A stretch of 64,000 bases of DNA, taken from Phocoena phocoena. Its lineage: Eukaryota; Chordata; Mammalia; Artiodactyla; Phocoenidae. This document shows positions 1-10,819 of the stretch, one piece after another. Both the position numbers and the translations under genes were made by a program. Under the pieces are notes generated by a model, which worked only from the letters and a program-made list of their open reading frames with translations, was not told the origin of the DNA and did no database searches. Numbering within the stretch: the first letter of the stretch is position 1; every line of letters starts with the position of its first letter. The stretch spans positions 73,709,223 to 73,773,222 of the forward strand of contig NC_089230.1 in NCBI RefSeq assembly GCF_963924675.1, given 5' to 3'.

Positions 1-310
1 GGCACGGCGTGCGGGGCGGGCCTGCGGCGGCAGAGGCCGGCGTGACGTTGCACCAGCCTGAGGTGCGCCGTGCGTTCTTCCGGGTAAGTTGTCCCTGGAT
101 CCCGGGACCCTGGCAGTGGCGGGCTGCACAGGCTCCCCGGAAGGGAGGTGTGGACAGTGACCTGTGCTCGCACACAGGCTTCTTGTTGGCGGCAGCAACA
201 GCCTTAGCGTCTCATGCCTGTCTCTGGGGTCCTCGCTTTTAGCCGCGGCTCGCGCCCGTCTCTGGAGCTCCTTTAAGCAGCGCTCTTAATCCCCTCCAGG
301 TACGTGGGGC
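1..310 (+). promoter_or_regulatory. CpG-rich L1 antisense-promoter region with splice-donor-like sites
   Basis: The stretch is much richer in CpG than the rest of the window. On the plus strand it holds two good donor matches, CGG/GTAAGT (GT at 84-85) and CAG/GTACGT (GT at 300-301). L1 5' UTRs in other mammals can drive antisense transcription into flanking DNA. Such activity here is inferred from the element type, not seen. A host-gene CpG island is the alternative, but the match to L1 UTR makes it less likely. Confidence 0.4.
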
Positions 311-463
311 AGTTTCTTGCCTTTTGAGAGGTCTGAGGTCTTCTGCCAGCCTTCAGTAGGTGTCCTGTAGGAGTTGTTCCACGTGTAGATGTATTTCTGG
401 TGTATCTGTGGGGAGGAAGGTGATCTCCTCGTCTTACTCTTCCGCCATCTTCCCAGAAGCCAT
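1..463 (-). mobile_element. LINE-1 5' UTR, truncated by window edge
   Basis: The CpG-rich first 280 bases and the block at 300-463 match, from memory, the 5' UTR of cetartiodactyl LINE-1 elements in antisense. The plus strand ends in gccatcttccc, the reverse complement of the YY1-like box (AAGATGGC) that opens L1 RNAs, so the element starts near 463 and runs left out of the window. ORF1 and ORF2 are not visible. The two blocks join at about 296 where I recall several hundred more bases in other copies (see findings). The 78-codon open frame at 9-242 lies inside this UTR and is not a gene. Confidence 0.8.
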
Positions 464-1005
464 GTCAAGGTCCATTCTTAGTGTTGTGATACTTTTACTT
501 TACCCATAGTTTTTCCTTTTCCAGAATAGTCATATAGTTGGAATCATTCAGTATATAGTCGCTTCAGATGGGCTTCTTTCGCTTAGTGATATGCATTTAA
601 GGTTGCTGCATGTTTTTTCATGGCTCAATAGCTCATTTCTTCTTAGCACTGAATAATGTTCCACTGTCTGGATATACCACAGTTAATATATGCACTCACC
701 TACTAAAGAACATCTTCGTTGCATCCAAGTTTTGGCAATTATGAATAAAGCTGCTTTAAACATCCATGTGTAGGTTTTTGTGTAGACATAGGTTTTCAGC
801 TCCTTTGAGTACATACTTAGCAGTACAGTTGCTGGATTGTATGGTAAGAGTGTGTTTAGCTTTGCAAGAAACTGTCTTCCAAATTGTACCGTTTTGCATT
901 CCCGTCAGCAATCAGAGGAGTTTCTGTTGCTACACATCCTTATCAGCACTTGGTGTTGTCAGTGTTTTGGATTTCGGATATTCTAATAGGTGGCTAGCCC
1001 TTGTT
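464..1005 (-). mobile_element. Old L1M fragment (ORF2 3' end)
   Basis: The plus strand carries the antisense of the ORF2 C-terminal region in the diverged form typical of L1M subfamilies: tcatatagttggaatcat, then gctcatttcttcttagcactgaataatgttccact, then a ttttggcaattatgaataaagctgct-like block. Related copies lie at 34.0-34.5 kb and 46.0-46.6 kb. No open frame is kept. The left boundary with the younger L1 UTR is approximate. Confidence 0.8.
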
Positions 1006-1325
1006 TTAAAGAAATGTACACTACAGTATTTGTGGGTAAAGAGGCATTACAATATAATTTTCCATAGTTCAGAAAAAACTTGTGTGTGCTTATGTATATG
1101 TGTCCATCTGTAGCACATAGTAGACACTCAAAAAGTAGTAAATATCAGTACTGATCCATCTACTTTATACTAGCTTCACCACCACCCCCACCTCCCTTAC
1201 CTAATCTTCAGCTTCCTTCTTTCTGTTTTATATCCAAAATAACAGGAAGAAGGACTTACTATGGTGGTGGGGTTGGTGGGAGGAGGTGAGAGAAACACAT
1301 TTCAGTTCCTTCTGGCTCTGACCGT
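1006..1325. other. Unclassified spacer
   Basis: I see no repeat I can name, no conserved frame and no RNA structure. It holds a C-rich patch near 1180-1195 and a G-rich patch near 1262-1290. Confidence 0.4.
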
Positions 1326-1500
1326 AAATTCTGGAGCAATCGTTTTCAAACTTTGGCTACACATGGGCTCACCCAAGGAGTTTTAAATAAATACTGATGC
1401 CTACGTCCATCCCTGGAGATTGTGGTTTAAGTAGACTGGGGTCTGGTCTGGAGATTTAAAACCTCCCCAGGTTATTCCAAGGTGCAGACAAGTTTGAGAG
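1326..1500 (+). mobile_element. MER5A-like hAT-Charlie relic
   Basis: Starts with cgttttcaaactttggctac and ends with gtttgagagccactactctc. These resemble the imperfect terminal inverted repeats of MER5A (cagtggttctcaaacttt... and its complement), with the usual middle of 'gcctacgtccatccctggag' type. It is a non-autonomous DNA transposon with no coding capacity. Family name from memory. Confidence 0.7.
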
Positions 1501-1668
1501 CCACTACTCTCAGGTGACCTTATGATTTACAAATGCAAAGGAAAAATTTTGACAAGGAAATTGAGTCCTGGATTTATTAAACATTTAAATCCTCTGAATC
1601 CTGTAGAGGTAGGTATCTCATGCTTTTTAGCAAAGCAAACTTTGTGCGTTCAGAGGAGCATCAAAGTG

Positions 1669-2161
1669 ATTTTTCTTTAAACATCTTTATTGGAGTATAA
1701 TTGCTTTACAATGTTGTACTAGTTTCTGCTGTTATAACAAAGTGAATCAGCTATGTGCGTACTTATATCCCCTCCCTCTTGCTTCTCCCTCCCACCCTCT
1801 CTATCCCAACCCTCTAGGTGATCACAAAGCACAGAGCTGATCTCCCTGTGCTAAGTGGGTACTTCCCACTGCTTTACATTTGGTAGTGTATATATGTCCA
1901 TGCCACTCTCTCACTTTGTCCCAGCTTACCCCTCTGCCATGTACTCAAGTCCATTCTCTACATCTGTGTCTGTATTCCTGCCCTCCTGCCCCTAGGTTCA
2001 TGAGAACCTGTTTTCTTTTTTAGATTCCATATATATATGTTAGCATACGGTATTTGTTTTCCTCTTTCAGACTTACTTCACTCTGTATGACAGAGTCTAG
2101 GTCCATCCACCTCACTACAAAGAATTCAATTTCGTTTCTTTTTATGGCTGAGTAATATTCC

Positions 2162-2201
<40 letters not shown>

Positions 2202-2215
2202 ACATATCTTCTTCG
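1669..2215 (-). mobile_element. LINE-1 3' end (3' UTR plus ORF2 tail)
   Basis: The plus strand opens with a T-rich tail and catctttattggagtataa, the antisense of the cetartiodactyl L1 3' UTR end. It continues through the UTR into the last codons of ORF2 and breaks off at about 2215. It abuts the next L1 directly in the same orientation. Its native TATATA tract near the ORF2 end has expanded to about 35 bp. See findings for the possibility that it and the next element inserted together. Confidence 0.85.
2164..2198. repeat. (TA)n microsatellite
   Basis: About 17 uninterrupted TA units grown from the short TATATA that L1 copies carry near the ORF2 stop region. Likely length-variable between individuals. 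Confidence 0.95.
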
Positions 2216-2810
2216 TTTTTTAATCATCTTTATTGGAGTATAATTGCTTTACAATGGTGTGTTAGTTTCTACTTTATGACATAGTCAATCAGCTATACAT
2301 ATACATATATCCTCCCTCTTGCATCTCCCTCCCTCCCACCCTCCCTATCCCACCCCTCTAGGTGGTCACAAAGCACCAAGCTGATCTCCCTGTGCTATGT
2401 GGATGCTTCCCACTAGCTATCTGTTTTACATTTGATAGTGTATATATGTCCATGCCACTCTCTCACTTCGTCCCAGGTTACCCTTCCCCCTCCCCCGTCC
2501 TCAAGTCTCCCTGTTCTCTGTGTCTGCGTCTTTATTCCTGTCCATTTTTTTTTTTAGATTCCATATATATGTGTTAGTATACAGTATTTATTTTTCTCTT
2601 TCTGATTGACTTCAATCTGTATGACAGATTCTAGGTTCATCCACCTCACTACAAATAACTCAATTTCATTTCTTTTTATGGCTGAGTAATATTCCATTGT
2701 ATATATGTGCCACATCTTCTTTATCCATTGATCTGTTGATGGACACTTAGGTTGCTTCCATGTCCCGCTATTGTAAATAGTGCTGCAGTGAACGTTGTGG
2801 TACATGACAT

Positions 2811-3107
2811 TTTTTTTTAATTTATTTTTTTTATTTATTATTTTTGGCTGTGTTCGGTCTTCATTGCTGCATGCGGGCTTTCTCTAGTTGCGGCGAGAAG
2901 GTGCTACCCTTCATTGCGGTGCACTAGCTTCTCACTGCGATGGCTGCTGTAGTTGTAGCTCGTGGGCTCTAGAGCGCAGGCTCAGTAGTTGTGGTGCACG
3001 GGCTTAGTTGCTCCGCGGCACGTGGGATCTTTCTGGACCAGGGATTGAGCTCTGTGTCCCCTGCCTTGGCAGGCAGATTCTTAACCACTGTGCCACCAAG
3101 GAAGCCC
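2811..3107 (-). mobile_element. CHR-1-like SINE inside the L1 ORF2
   Basis: The minus strand begins at about 3107 with gggcttccttggtggcacag (tRNA-Glu-derived head with A and B boxes), has a long CHR body including the actgagcctgcgctctagag segment, and ends in an A-rich tail. L1 sequence resumes on both sides, and acatgac/acgtgac repeats at 2802 and 3108 look like a diverged TSD. Confidence 0.9.
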
Positions 3108-5626
3108 ACGTGACTCTTTTTGAATTATGGTTTTCTCAGTGTATATGCTCAGTAGTGGGATTGCTGGGTCGTATGGTAGTTCTATTTTTAGCTTTCTAAG
3201 GAACCTCCATACTGTTGTCCATAGTGACTGTATCAATTTACATTCCCACCAACAGAGCAAGAGGGTGCCCTTTTCTCCACACCTTCTCCAGCATTTATTG
3301 TTTGTAGATTTTTTGATGATGGCCATTCTGATCAGTGTGAGGTGATACCTCATTGTAGTTCTGATTTGCATTTCTCTAATGATTAGTGATGTTGAGCATC
3401 CTTTCATGTGTTTGTTGGCAATCTGTATATCTCCTTTGGAGAAATGTCTCTTTAGGTCTTCTGACCATTTTTGGATTGGGTTGTTTGTTTTTCTGATATT
3501 GAGCTGCATGAGCTGCTTGTATATTTTGTAGATTAATCCTTTTTCAGTTGCTTCGCTGGCAAATATTTTCTCCCATTCTGAGGGCTGTCTTTTCGTCTTG
3601 TTTACGGTTTCCCTTGCTGTGCAAAAGTAAGTTTCATTAGGTCCCATTTGTTTATTTTTGTTTTTATTTCCGTCTCTCTAGGAGGTGGGTCAAAAAGGAT
3701 CTTGCTGTGATTTATGTCATAGAGTGTTCTATGTTTTCCTCTAAGAGTTTGATACTGTCTTGCCTTACATTTAGGTCTTTAATCCATTTTGAGTTTATTT
3801 TTGTGTATGGTGTTAGGGAGTGTTCTAATTTCATTCTTTTTCATGTAGCTGTCCAGTTTTCCCAGCATCACTTATTGAAGAGGCTGCCTTTTCTCCATTG
3901 TATGCTCTTGCCTCCTTTATCAAAGATAAGGTGACCGTATGTGTGTGGGTTTATCTCTGGGCTTTCATATCCTATTCCATTCATTTGTATTTCTGTTTCA
4001 GCGCCAGTACCATACTGTCTTGATTACTGTAGTTTTGTAGTATATTCTGAAGTCAGGGAGCCTGATTCCTCCAGCTGCATTTTTCTTTCTCAAGATTGCT
4101 TTGGCTATTCGGGGTCTTTTGTGTTTCCGTACAAATTGTGAAAGTTTTTGTTCTAGTTCTGTGAAAAATGCCAGTGGTAGTTTGATAGGGATTGCATTGA
4201 ATCTGTAGATTGCTTTTGGGTAGTAGAGTCATTTTCACAATGTTGATTTCTCCAATCCAAGAACATGCTATATATCTCCATCTGTTTGTATCGTCCTTAA
4301 TTTCTTTCATCAGTGTCTTATAGTTTTCTGCATACAGGTTTTTTGTCTCCTTAGGTAGGTTTATTCCTAGATATTTTATTCTTTTTGTTGCAGTGGTAAA
4401 TGGGAGTGTTTTCTTGATTTCACTTTCAGATATTTCATCATTAGTGTATAGCAATGCCAGAGATTTCTGTGCATTAATTTTGTATCCTGCTACTTTACCA
4501 GATTCATTGATTAGCTCTAGTAGTTTTCTGGTAGCATGTTTAGGATTCTCTAGGTGTAGTATCATGTCATCTGCAAACAGTGACAGTTTTACTTCTTCTT
4601 TTCCTATTTAGGTTCCTTTTATTTCCTTTTCTTCTCTGATTGCTGTGACTAAAACTTAAAAAACTATGTTGAATAAGAGTGGTGAGAGTTGGCAACCTTG
4701 TCTTTTTCTTGATCTTAGAGGAAATGGTTTCAGTTTTTAACCGTTGAGAATGATGTTGGCTGAGGGTTTGTCATATATGGCCTTTATTATGTTGAGGTAG
4801 TTTCCCTCCATGCCTACCTTCTGGAGAGTTTTTATCATAAATGGTGTTGAATTTTGTCAAAACGTTTTTCTGCATCAATTGAGATGATCATATAGTTTTT
4901 ATCCTTCAATTTGTTAATATGGTATATCACATTGATTGATCTGTGTATATTGGAGAATCCTTGCATTCCTGGGATAAACCCCACTTGATCATGATGTGTG
5001 ATCCTTTTAATGTGGTGTTGGATTCTTTTTGCTAGTATTTTATTGAGGTTTTTTGTATCTATGTTCATCAGTGATATTGGCCTGTAGTTTTCTTTTTTGG
5101 GACATTTTTTTCTGGTTTTGGTATCAGGCTGATGTTGGCCTTGTAGAATGAGTTTGGGAGTATTCCTCCCTCTGCTATATTTTGGACAAGTTTGAGAAGG
5201 ATAGGTGTTAGCTCTTCTGTAAACGTTTGATAGAATTCACCTGTGAAGCCATCTGGTCCTGGGCCTTTGTTTGTTGGAAGATTTTTAATCACAGTCTCAA
5301 TTTCATTGCTTGTGATTGGTCTGTTTATATTTTTTATTTCTTCCTGGTTCAGTCTCGTAAGGTTGTGCTTTTCTAAGAATTTGTCCGTTTCTTCAAGGTT
5401 GTCCATTTTATTGGCATATAGTTGCTTGTAGTAATCTCTCATGATCCTTTGTATTTCTGCAGTGTCAGTTGTTACTTCTCCTTTTTCATTTCTAATTCTG
5501 TTGATTTGAGTCTTCTCCTTTTTTTTCTTGATGAGTCTGGCTAATGGTTTATCAATTTTGTTTATCTTCTCAAAGAACCAGGTTTTAGTTTTATTGATCT
5601 TTGCTATTGTTTCTTTCGTTTCTTTT

Positions 5627-5832
5627 TTTTTTTTTTTTTTGCGGTATGCGGGCCTCTCACTGTTGTGGCCCCTCCCGTTGTGGAGCACAGGCTCCGGACG
5701 CGCAGGCTCAGTGGCCATGGCTCACGGGCCAAGCCGCTCTGCGGCATGTGGGATCTTCCCGGACCGGGGCATGAACCCGTGTCCCCTGCATCAGCAGGTG
5801 GACTCTCAACCACTGCGCCACCAGGGAAGCCA
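5627..5832 (-). mobile_element. CHR-2-like SINE inside the L1 ORF2
   Basis: The plus strand shows a T-run (about 5621-5640), gcggtatgcgggcctctcac, the ggctccggacgcgcaggctc block and the terminal gccaccagggaagcc. This is the short young CHR form in antisense. The flanks tctttcgtttctttt and tctttcatttcattt are a probable TSD. The insertion splits the L1 linker between endonuclease and RT. Confidence 0.92.
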
Positions 5833-6924
5833 TCTTTCATTTCATTTATTTCTTAACTGATCTTTATGATTTCTTTCCTTAGGCTAACTTTGGGGGGGGG
5901 TTTCTTTTCTTCTTTCTCTGATTACTTTAGGTGTAATGTTAGGTTGTTTATTTGAGATGTTTTCTTGTTTCTTGAGTTAGGATTGTGTTGGTATAAACTT
6001 CCCTCTTAGAACTGCTTTTGCTGCATCCCATAGGTTTTGGGTTGTGTTTTCATTGTCATTTTTGTCTAGGTAATTTTTGATTTCCTGTGATTTCTTCAGT
6101 GATATATTGGTTGTTTACTAGCATATTTTCTAGCCTCCATGTGTTTGTATTTTTTACAGTGTTTTTCCTGTAATTGATATCTAGTCTCATAGCATTGTGT
6201 TCGGAAAAGATATTTGATATGATTTGAATATTCTTAAATTTACCAAGGCTTGGTTTGTGACGGACGATATGGTCTATCCTGGAGAATGTTCCATGAGCGC
6301 TTGAGAGGAAAGTGTATTCTGTTGTTTTTGGATGGGATGTCCTATACATATCATTTAAATCCATCTTGTTTAATGTGTTATTTAAAGCTTGTGTTTCCTT
6401 ATTTATTTTCATTTTGGATGTTCTGTCTATTGGTGAAAGCGGGGTATTAAAGTCCCCAAGTATTGTTGTGTTACTGTCAATTTCATCTTTTGTTGCTGTT
6501 AGCATTTGCCTTATGTATTGAGGTGCTCCTTTTTTGGGTGCATAAGTATTTGCAGTTGTTATATCTTCTTGGATCAATCCCTTGATCATTGTGGAGTGTC
6601 CTTCTTTGTCTCTTGCAGTAGTCTTTATTTTAAAGTCTATTTTGTTTGATATGAGAATTGATTCTCCAGCTTTCTTTTGATTTCCATTTGCATGGAATAT
6701 CTTTTTCCATCCCCTCACTTTCAGTCCTTGGTCTGAAGTGGGTCTCTTGTAGACAGCATATATACGGGTCTTTTTTTTGTATCCATTCAGCCAGTCTGTG
6801 TCTTTTGGTTGGAGCATTTAATCCATTTACATTTAAGATAGTTATCGATATGTATGTTCCTGTTACCATTTTAATTGTTTTGGGTTTGTTAATGTAGGTC
6901 TCTTCCTTCTCTTGTGTTTCCTGC

Positions 6925-7807
6925 GTAGAGAAGTTCCTTTAGCAGTTGTTGTAAAGCTGGTTTGGTGGTGCTGAATTCTCTTAACTTCTGCTTGTCTGTA
7001 AAGGTTTTAATTCTCCATCGAATCTGAATGAGATCCTTGCTGGGTAGAGCAATCTTGTTTGTAGGTCTTTCTCCTTCATCACTTTAAATATGTCCTGCCA
7101 CTCCCTTCTGGCTTACAGAGTTTCTGCTGAAAGATCAGCCGTTAACCTTATGGGTACTCCCTAGTATGTTATTTGTTGTTTTTCCCTTGCTGCTTTTAAT
7201 ATTTTTTCTTTGTATTTAATTTTTGATAGTTTGATTAGTATCTGTCTCGGTGTGTTTCTCCTTGGGCTTATCCTGTATTGGACTCTGCACTTCCTGGACT
7301 TGATTGACTATTTCCTTTCCCATGTTAGTCGAAAGTTTTCGACTATAATCTTTTCAAATATTTTCTCATGCCCTTTCTTTTTCTCTTCTTCTGGGACTCC
7401 TGTAATTCGAATGTTGGTGCATTTAACGTTGTCCCAGAGTCTCTGAGACTGTCCTCAATTCTTTTCATTCTTTTTTCTTTTTTCTGCTCCCTGGCGATTA
7501 TTTCCACTATTTTATCTTCCAGCTCACTCACCCATTCTTCTGTCTCAGTTAATCTGGTATTGATTCCTTCTAGAGTATTTTAAATTTCAATAATTGTGTT
7601 GTTCATCACTGTTTGTTTGCTCTTTAGTTCTTCTAGATCCTTGTTAAATGTTTTTTGTATTTTCTCCATTCTGTTTCTGAGATTTTGGATTATCTTTACT
7701 ATAATTACTCTGAATTCTTTTTTAGGTGTGTTACCTATTTCATCTTCATTTATTTGGTGTTGTAGGTTTTTACCTTGCTTCTTTGTCTGTAATATATGTT
7801 TTGTCAT
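6925..7807 (-). pseudogene. LINE-1 ORF1 (RNA-binding coiled-coil protein), broken
   Basis: A start at 7807 (MTKHILQTKK) opens a frame that runs 75 codons to an in-frame TAA at 7580-7582. It continues in the same frame through a charged, coiled-coil-like stretch (SELEDKIVEIIAREQKKEKR) to 7343. Beyond this, to about 6925, the RRM and C-terminal region is recognisable only with frame changes. ORF1p normally trimerises and coats L1 RNA. Length of the remnant fits a normal ORF1 of about 300 codons. The longer open frame reaching 8233 runs into 5' UTR and upstream flank and should not be read as protein. Confidence 0.8.
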
Positions 7808-8180
7808 TTCTTTTTTTTTTTTATTTGCTGGGTGGTGGTATATTCCTATCTCACTGGTTGTTTGGCCTGAGATGTCCAGTGCTGGAGTTTGCAAGCAGTT
7901 GGCTAGAGCTGGGTCTTGGTGCTGAGATGAGGACCTCTGGGAGGCCTCACTCCGATTGATATTCCCTGGGATCTGAGGTTCTCGGTTTGTCCACCTGTTT
8001 GGAGTCAGAGCCCCCACTGTAGGAGCTTGGACCTGACCTCCGACGTGCAAGCGGTCGCTGGGGGTTCCTCCCGTTCCCTTAGGTGTCCGTGTCCCCCACC
8101 CATGCCTGGTAGGTGCCCTAGTTGTGCGGCGACATGAATTCCACGTCTTCCTAGTATGCCATCTTGCCTCCCCCAAAGTG

Positions 8181-8295
8181 CTTCTTAAACCTGGCATGAT
8201 AATCAGAATTATGGGAGAAAATTCAGACCCCACTCCATGACTTCTGAATCTCTAGAAGAGCCTGAGCAAAAGTTTGTTTTTTTAAAAAAAAAACA
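8181..8295 (+). mobile_element. Possible MER5-like relic at the L1 target
   Basis: The segment resembles a decayed MER5-type element (aacctggcatgataatcagaat, then gaccccactccatgacttctgaatctctag). The match is weak and only one end is seen. Confidence 0.4.
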
Positions 8296-8480
8296 ACCAA
8301 AACAAAATCCCCAAGAAATTTTGAAGGTCAGTGAGGATTTGTAACAGATGGGAACTGGGTGCACTTTTCTAAATTTTAGTGATCCTCTAGCCATGTCATT
8401 GACTTCCAGAGTACAGTGTCTACTCAGATTAATTTGTACTTACTATCAACCACGTAGTAGGTACTATGGAGTAGGGTTTC
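8296..8480. other. Unclassified spacer
   Basis: A short interval without a confident repeat match. An A/T homopolymer run sits just before it at 8279-8292. Confidence 0.3.
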
Positions 8481-8695
8481 TTAATCCAGGCTCCATGGGT
8501 TTCCCTTTGAAATCCAACTTGAAAGGTTATAGGAAACACCTGAAGAACTATTAAAATGCAGATTCTTAGCTTGACTAGCAGAGGTCCAGATTTTGTAGCT
8601 CTGGGAGGGGCCTAGGAATTGTTATTTTAATAATGTTTTAGGTTGATTTTGAAGCAGGTGTTTCAAGGATCAAGTTTGGAACTCTTCCTTGGGGG
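8481..8695 (+). mobile_element. Possible MER5/MER58-type hAT relic
   Basis: Contains ttaaaatgcagattcttagc, a gggaggggcctaggaattgt block and attttgaagcaggtgtttca. This order is familiar from MER5-like non-autonomous hAT elements. Termini are unclear. Confidence 0.45.
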
Positions 8696-9004
8696 AAACA
8701 GATTCACTTCAAGTGGTCTTCAAGTTTGCAGTTGTATGCAGGATTGTGTATATGTGTGTCTATGTACATTCTGGGGGGATAGAGAGGCCTTACCTACTGG
8801 TACATCAGGTTCTCAAAAGGGCCAATGACCCATTATATAGGACAGAAAATTTGAGTAAGGTGCAGTCAGGAGTTTACAATCTAATAGGGAAATAAAACAA
8901 AAGATGGCATTTTTATCAGCTGCTATCTAAACATAGTAATAGTAAGTACTGGGGGTACAAAGTGCTTACGAGGGACCTAAAAGGAGAATAAAATTAATAC
9001 GGTA

Positions 9005-9158
9005 CGGACTTCGTGACAGGCACCATAGGGTGCTTTACATATGTTATACTGTATCATTCTCACCATAACCCAGGGTGCCAGGATTTATTGTCTTCAGTTT
9101 ACAGATAAGTTTAAGTAATTTGCTTAAGGCCGGTTATTGAAGTCTGTTTCGCTGTATC
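9005..9158 (+). mobile_element. MIR SINE
   Basis: Shows the MIR core order: ggcaccatagggtgctttac, then catatgttatactgtatcat, tctcaccataaccca, tttacagataagtt and taatttgcttaagg. Diverged, mammal-wide tRNA-derived SINE. Confidence 0.8.
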
Positions 9159-9159
9159 A

Positions 9160-10531
9160 CAGTTTTTCTTAAAATGTGACCACAGGCTCCTGGGGTTCCC
9201 CAAGGTTCTTTTAGAGGATTTGTGTGGTTCAAAGCATTTCAAAATAATACTACATTGTTATTTGTCTCTTTCACTGTATTTCTGTTTTGATCCAGTGATG
9301 GAACAAAAGCAATGGTGGATAAAACCATTGACACCTTAGTAGAAATCAAGACAGTGGCTCCCAACCATGTCTCAAGTCACACTGTTCCTTAACTGCCAGA
9401 CACTCACAGGAAAACAGAATGCCATTTTCAATTAAGAACATCCTTAACTAAGCAGTACAAAGGATTAATTTTATGAAGTCTTGATCCTTGAACACGTGTG
9501 TTTTTAACATCCTGTGTGATGAAATGGGAGTTTCTATGGAATACTGAAGTGTAACGGTCATCTCGAGGAAAAGCAGTTGTTTTTGTCATGAGCTAAGTTA
9601 GTTGCTTTTCCTATGGCACAGCAGTTTTATAGAAGAAATGATTGAAAGCTAAACTGATTATTTAGACATGGGTATTTGGCAGCCATTTTCTCAAAATGAA
9701 TTAAGCGAGCTTATGGATTCAAAGAAAACAACTGACAGTGTTGCCAAGGATAAAACTTGAGCTTTCAAGTGAAAATTAGAATTTTGGAAAACTTTATTTT
9801 CTACCATGAACTTGACAACTTTTCAATAGTTGAAGGCTTTTCTGATGAAATTGGAAGTGATATGAATGTGATTTTAAAAACTATTTTATAATTGAATATA
9901 ACATTTGGAAGATCCATAACTCAGTGAATCAGTATTTTCCAAATAACCAATATATGATGTTAAACAATTGTCCATGAGTAAAAAGATTTATTCAAAGTGC
10001 AGAAAAGAACAATAAATGTAAGAGTATGAAAAGTTCATTAATATTGTTTCCGATTCCACATCGCAACTAACATTTAAGAAAGATGACTTGTAGAGTTTTG
10101 GTGCGGTATCAATACGTAATATCCACAATTATCTGAAAAGCCTGCCAAAATACTCCTCCCTTTCCCAACTGCATATTCTGTGCAGCTGTTTATTCTTCAG
10201 ATGTTCCCATCAAGATCATATACTGTAACATAGTAACTGCAAAGCAGATGTAAGAATCCAGCTTAAAGAGATTTGCAAGATGGAAAACAGTGCCAATTTA
10301 TTCACGATTTGAGGGGTAAATATAGTTATTTTTCATAAAAGTGTGTTATTTATGCCAGTATGTACTGAGTTTATTGTTCAGTGAATTAACAAATGTTTAA
10401 AAGTTGTTTCAGTTTTAATTTCTAATATGGTAATTATTGATAGGTAGAATTCATTTAAACAAAACCTCTTTGAGGTCTTCAATAGGGTTTAAGAGTGTAA
10501 TGGGATTTGGAGACTAGGCTGATCTCTCAGC
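9160..10531 (+). mobile_element. hAT-superfamily transposon fossil with transposase remnant
   Basis: About 1.4 kb matches, from memory, a mammal-wide hAT element of the Charlie/Buster type. The order is ggttcttttagaggatttgt near the start, the tctcgaggaaaagcag block, atttggcagccattttctca, cgagcttatggattcaaaga, aaattagaattttggaaaac, and the C-terminal dimerisation region ccgattccacatcgcaacta ... ctgaaaagcctgccaaaatactcctccc. It ends with tttaagagtgtaatgggatt. In hAT proteins this last region pairs transposase subunits. Stops and indels are frequent, no long frame survives, and the start of the protein and the BED zinc finger are not visible. The 5' end cagtttttcttaaa resembles a hAT inverted repeat; the 3' repeat is too decayed to place. 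Confidence 0.75.
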
Positions 10532-10819
10532 ATTCACAAGAACCTCCCAGCATTTGCTATAGCGTCTTTAAGAGCTGGCTGGAAATTTAGCAACTGAAGA
10601 ATTGGGGCTGATGCTGTGAAACAATGCTCCAGGCAGAGGGACCAATGTGAGCTGAGGTCCAGAGATGTGAAAGTTTGGATAGCAGTTCGGAAACAATGGA
10701 TAGTCCACTTCAGTTCGACAAGTATCTGCCTTGTGCCTTTTGTGTGGTAGATCCATACTGGGGAATAAGACGCATTATTTACCTTTAGCTCACAGTTCGT
10801 ATGCATGGGAACACTGGCT
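10532..10819. other. Unclassified segment, MIR/L2-like 3' part
   Basis: The right part (ttgtgtggtagatccatact, ggggaataagacgcattatt, agctcacagtt) resembles a MIR or L3 tail. The remainder is unrecognised. Confidence 0.35.

Larger units (their letters stand above)
2554..6869 (-). pseudogene. LINE-1 ORF2 (endonuclease/reverse transcriptase), broken
   Basis: Order from 6869 leftward. The endonuclease domain comes first, with LNVNGLNAPTKRHRLAEWI and QETHF near its start, then DFNTPLS and SRIDHI, which keep the expected metal-binding and catalytic residues. A lysine-rich linker follows, then reverse transcriptase ([23 protein letters not shown], and FADD coded at about 4565-4600). Last is the C-terminal cysteine-rich region at 3081-3647 and the tail [19 protein letters not shown]. 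Open pieces are 6056-6817, 5068-5718, 4835-5068, 4053-4565 and 2554-2805; frameshifts, stops and two SINEs separate them. In a live element this protein nicks DNA and primes reverse transcription of L1 RNA. This copy is dead. Confidence 0.9.
2216..8173 (-). mobile_element. Near full-length LINE-1 with two SINE insertions
   Basis: Read on the minus strand it has a 5' end at about 8173 (GGAGGCAAGATGGC-type start), a 5' UTR, ORF1 remnants (about 6925-7807), ORF2 remnants (2554-6869), a 3' UTR and an A-tail (T-run at 2216-2221). SINEs at 2811-3107 and 5627-5832 interrupt ORF2. Both ORFs carry stops and frameshifts, so it cannot move. A 7-bp match CAAAGTG lies immediately right of the 5' end (8174-8180) and left of the preceding L1 fragment (1662-1668). 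Confidence 0.92.

Noticed and set aside
9..242. Open frame in a CpG-rich region, resembling a gene promoter and first exon
   Set aside because: The whole region matches antisense LINE-1 5' UTR from memory, including the terminal gccatctt box, so CpG richness has another explanation.
7580..8233. 217-codon minus-strand open frame as a protein
   Set aside because: Only the last 75 codons are LINE-1 ORF1. The rest is L1 5' UTR and upstream flank read through by chance.
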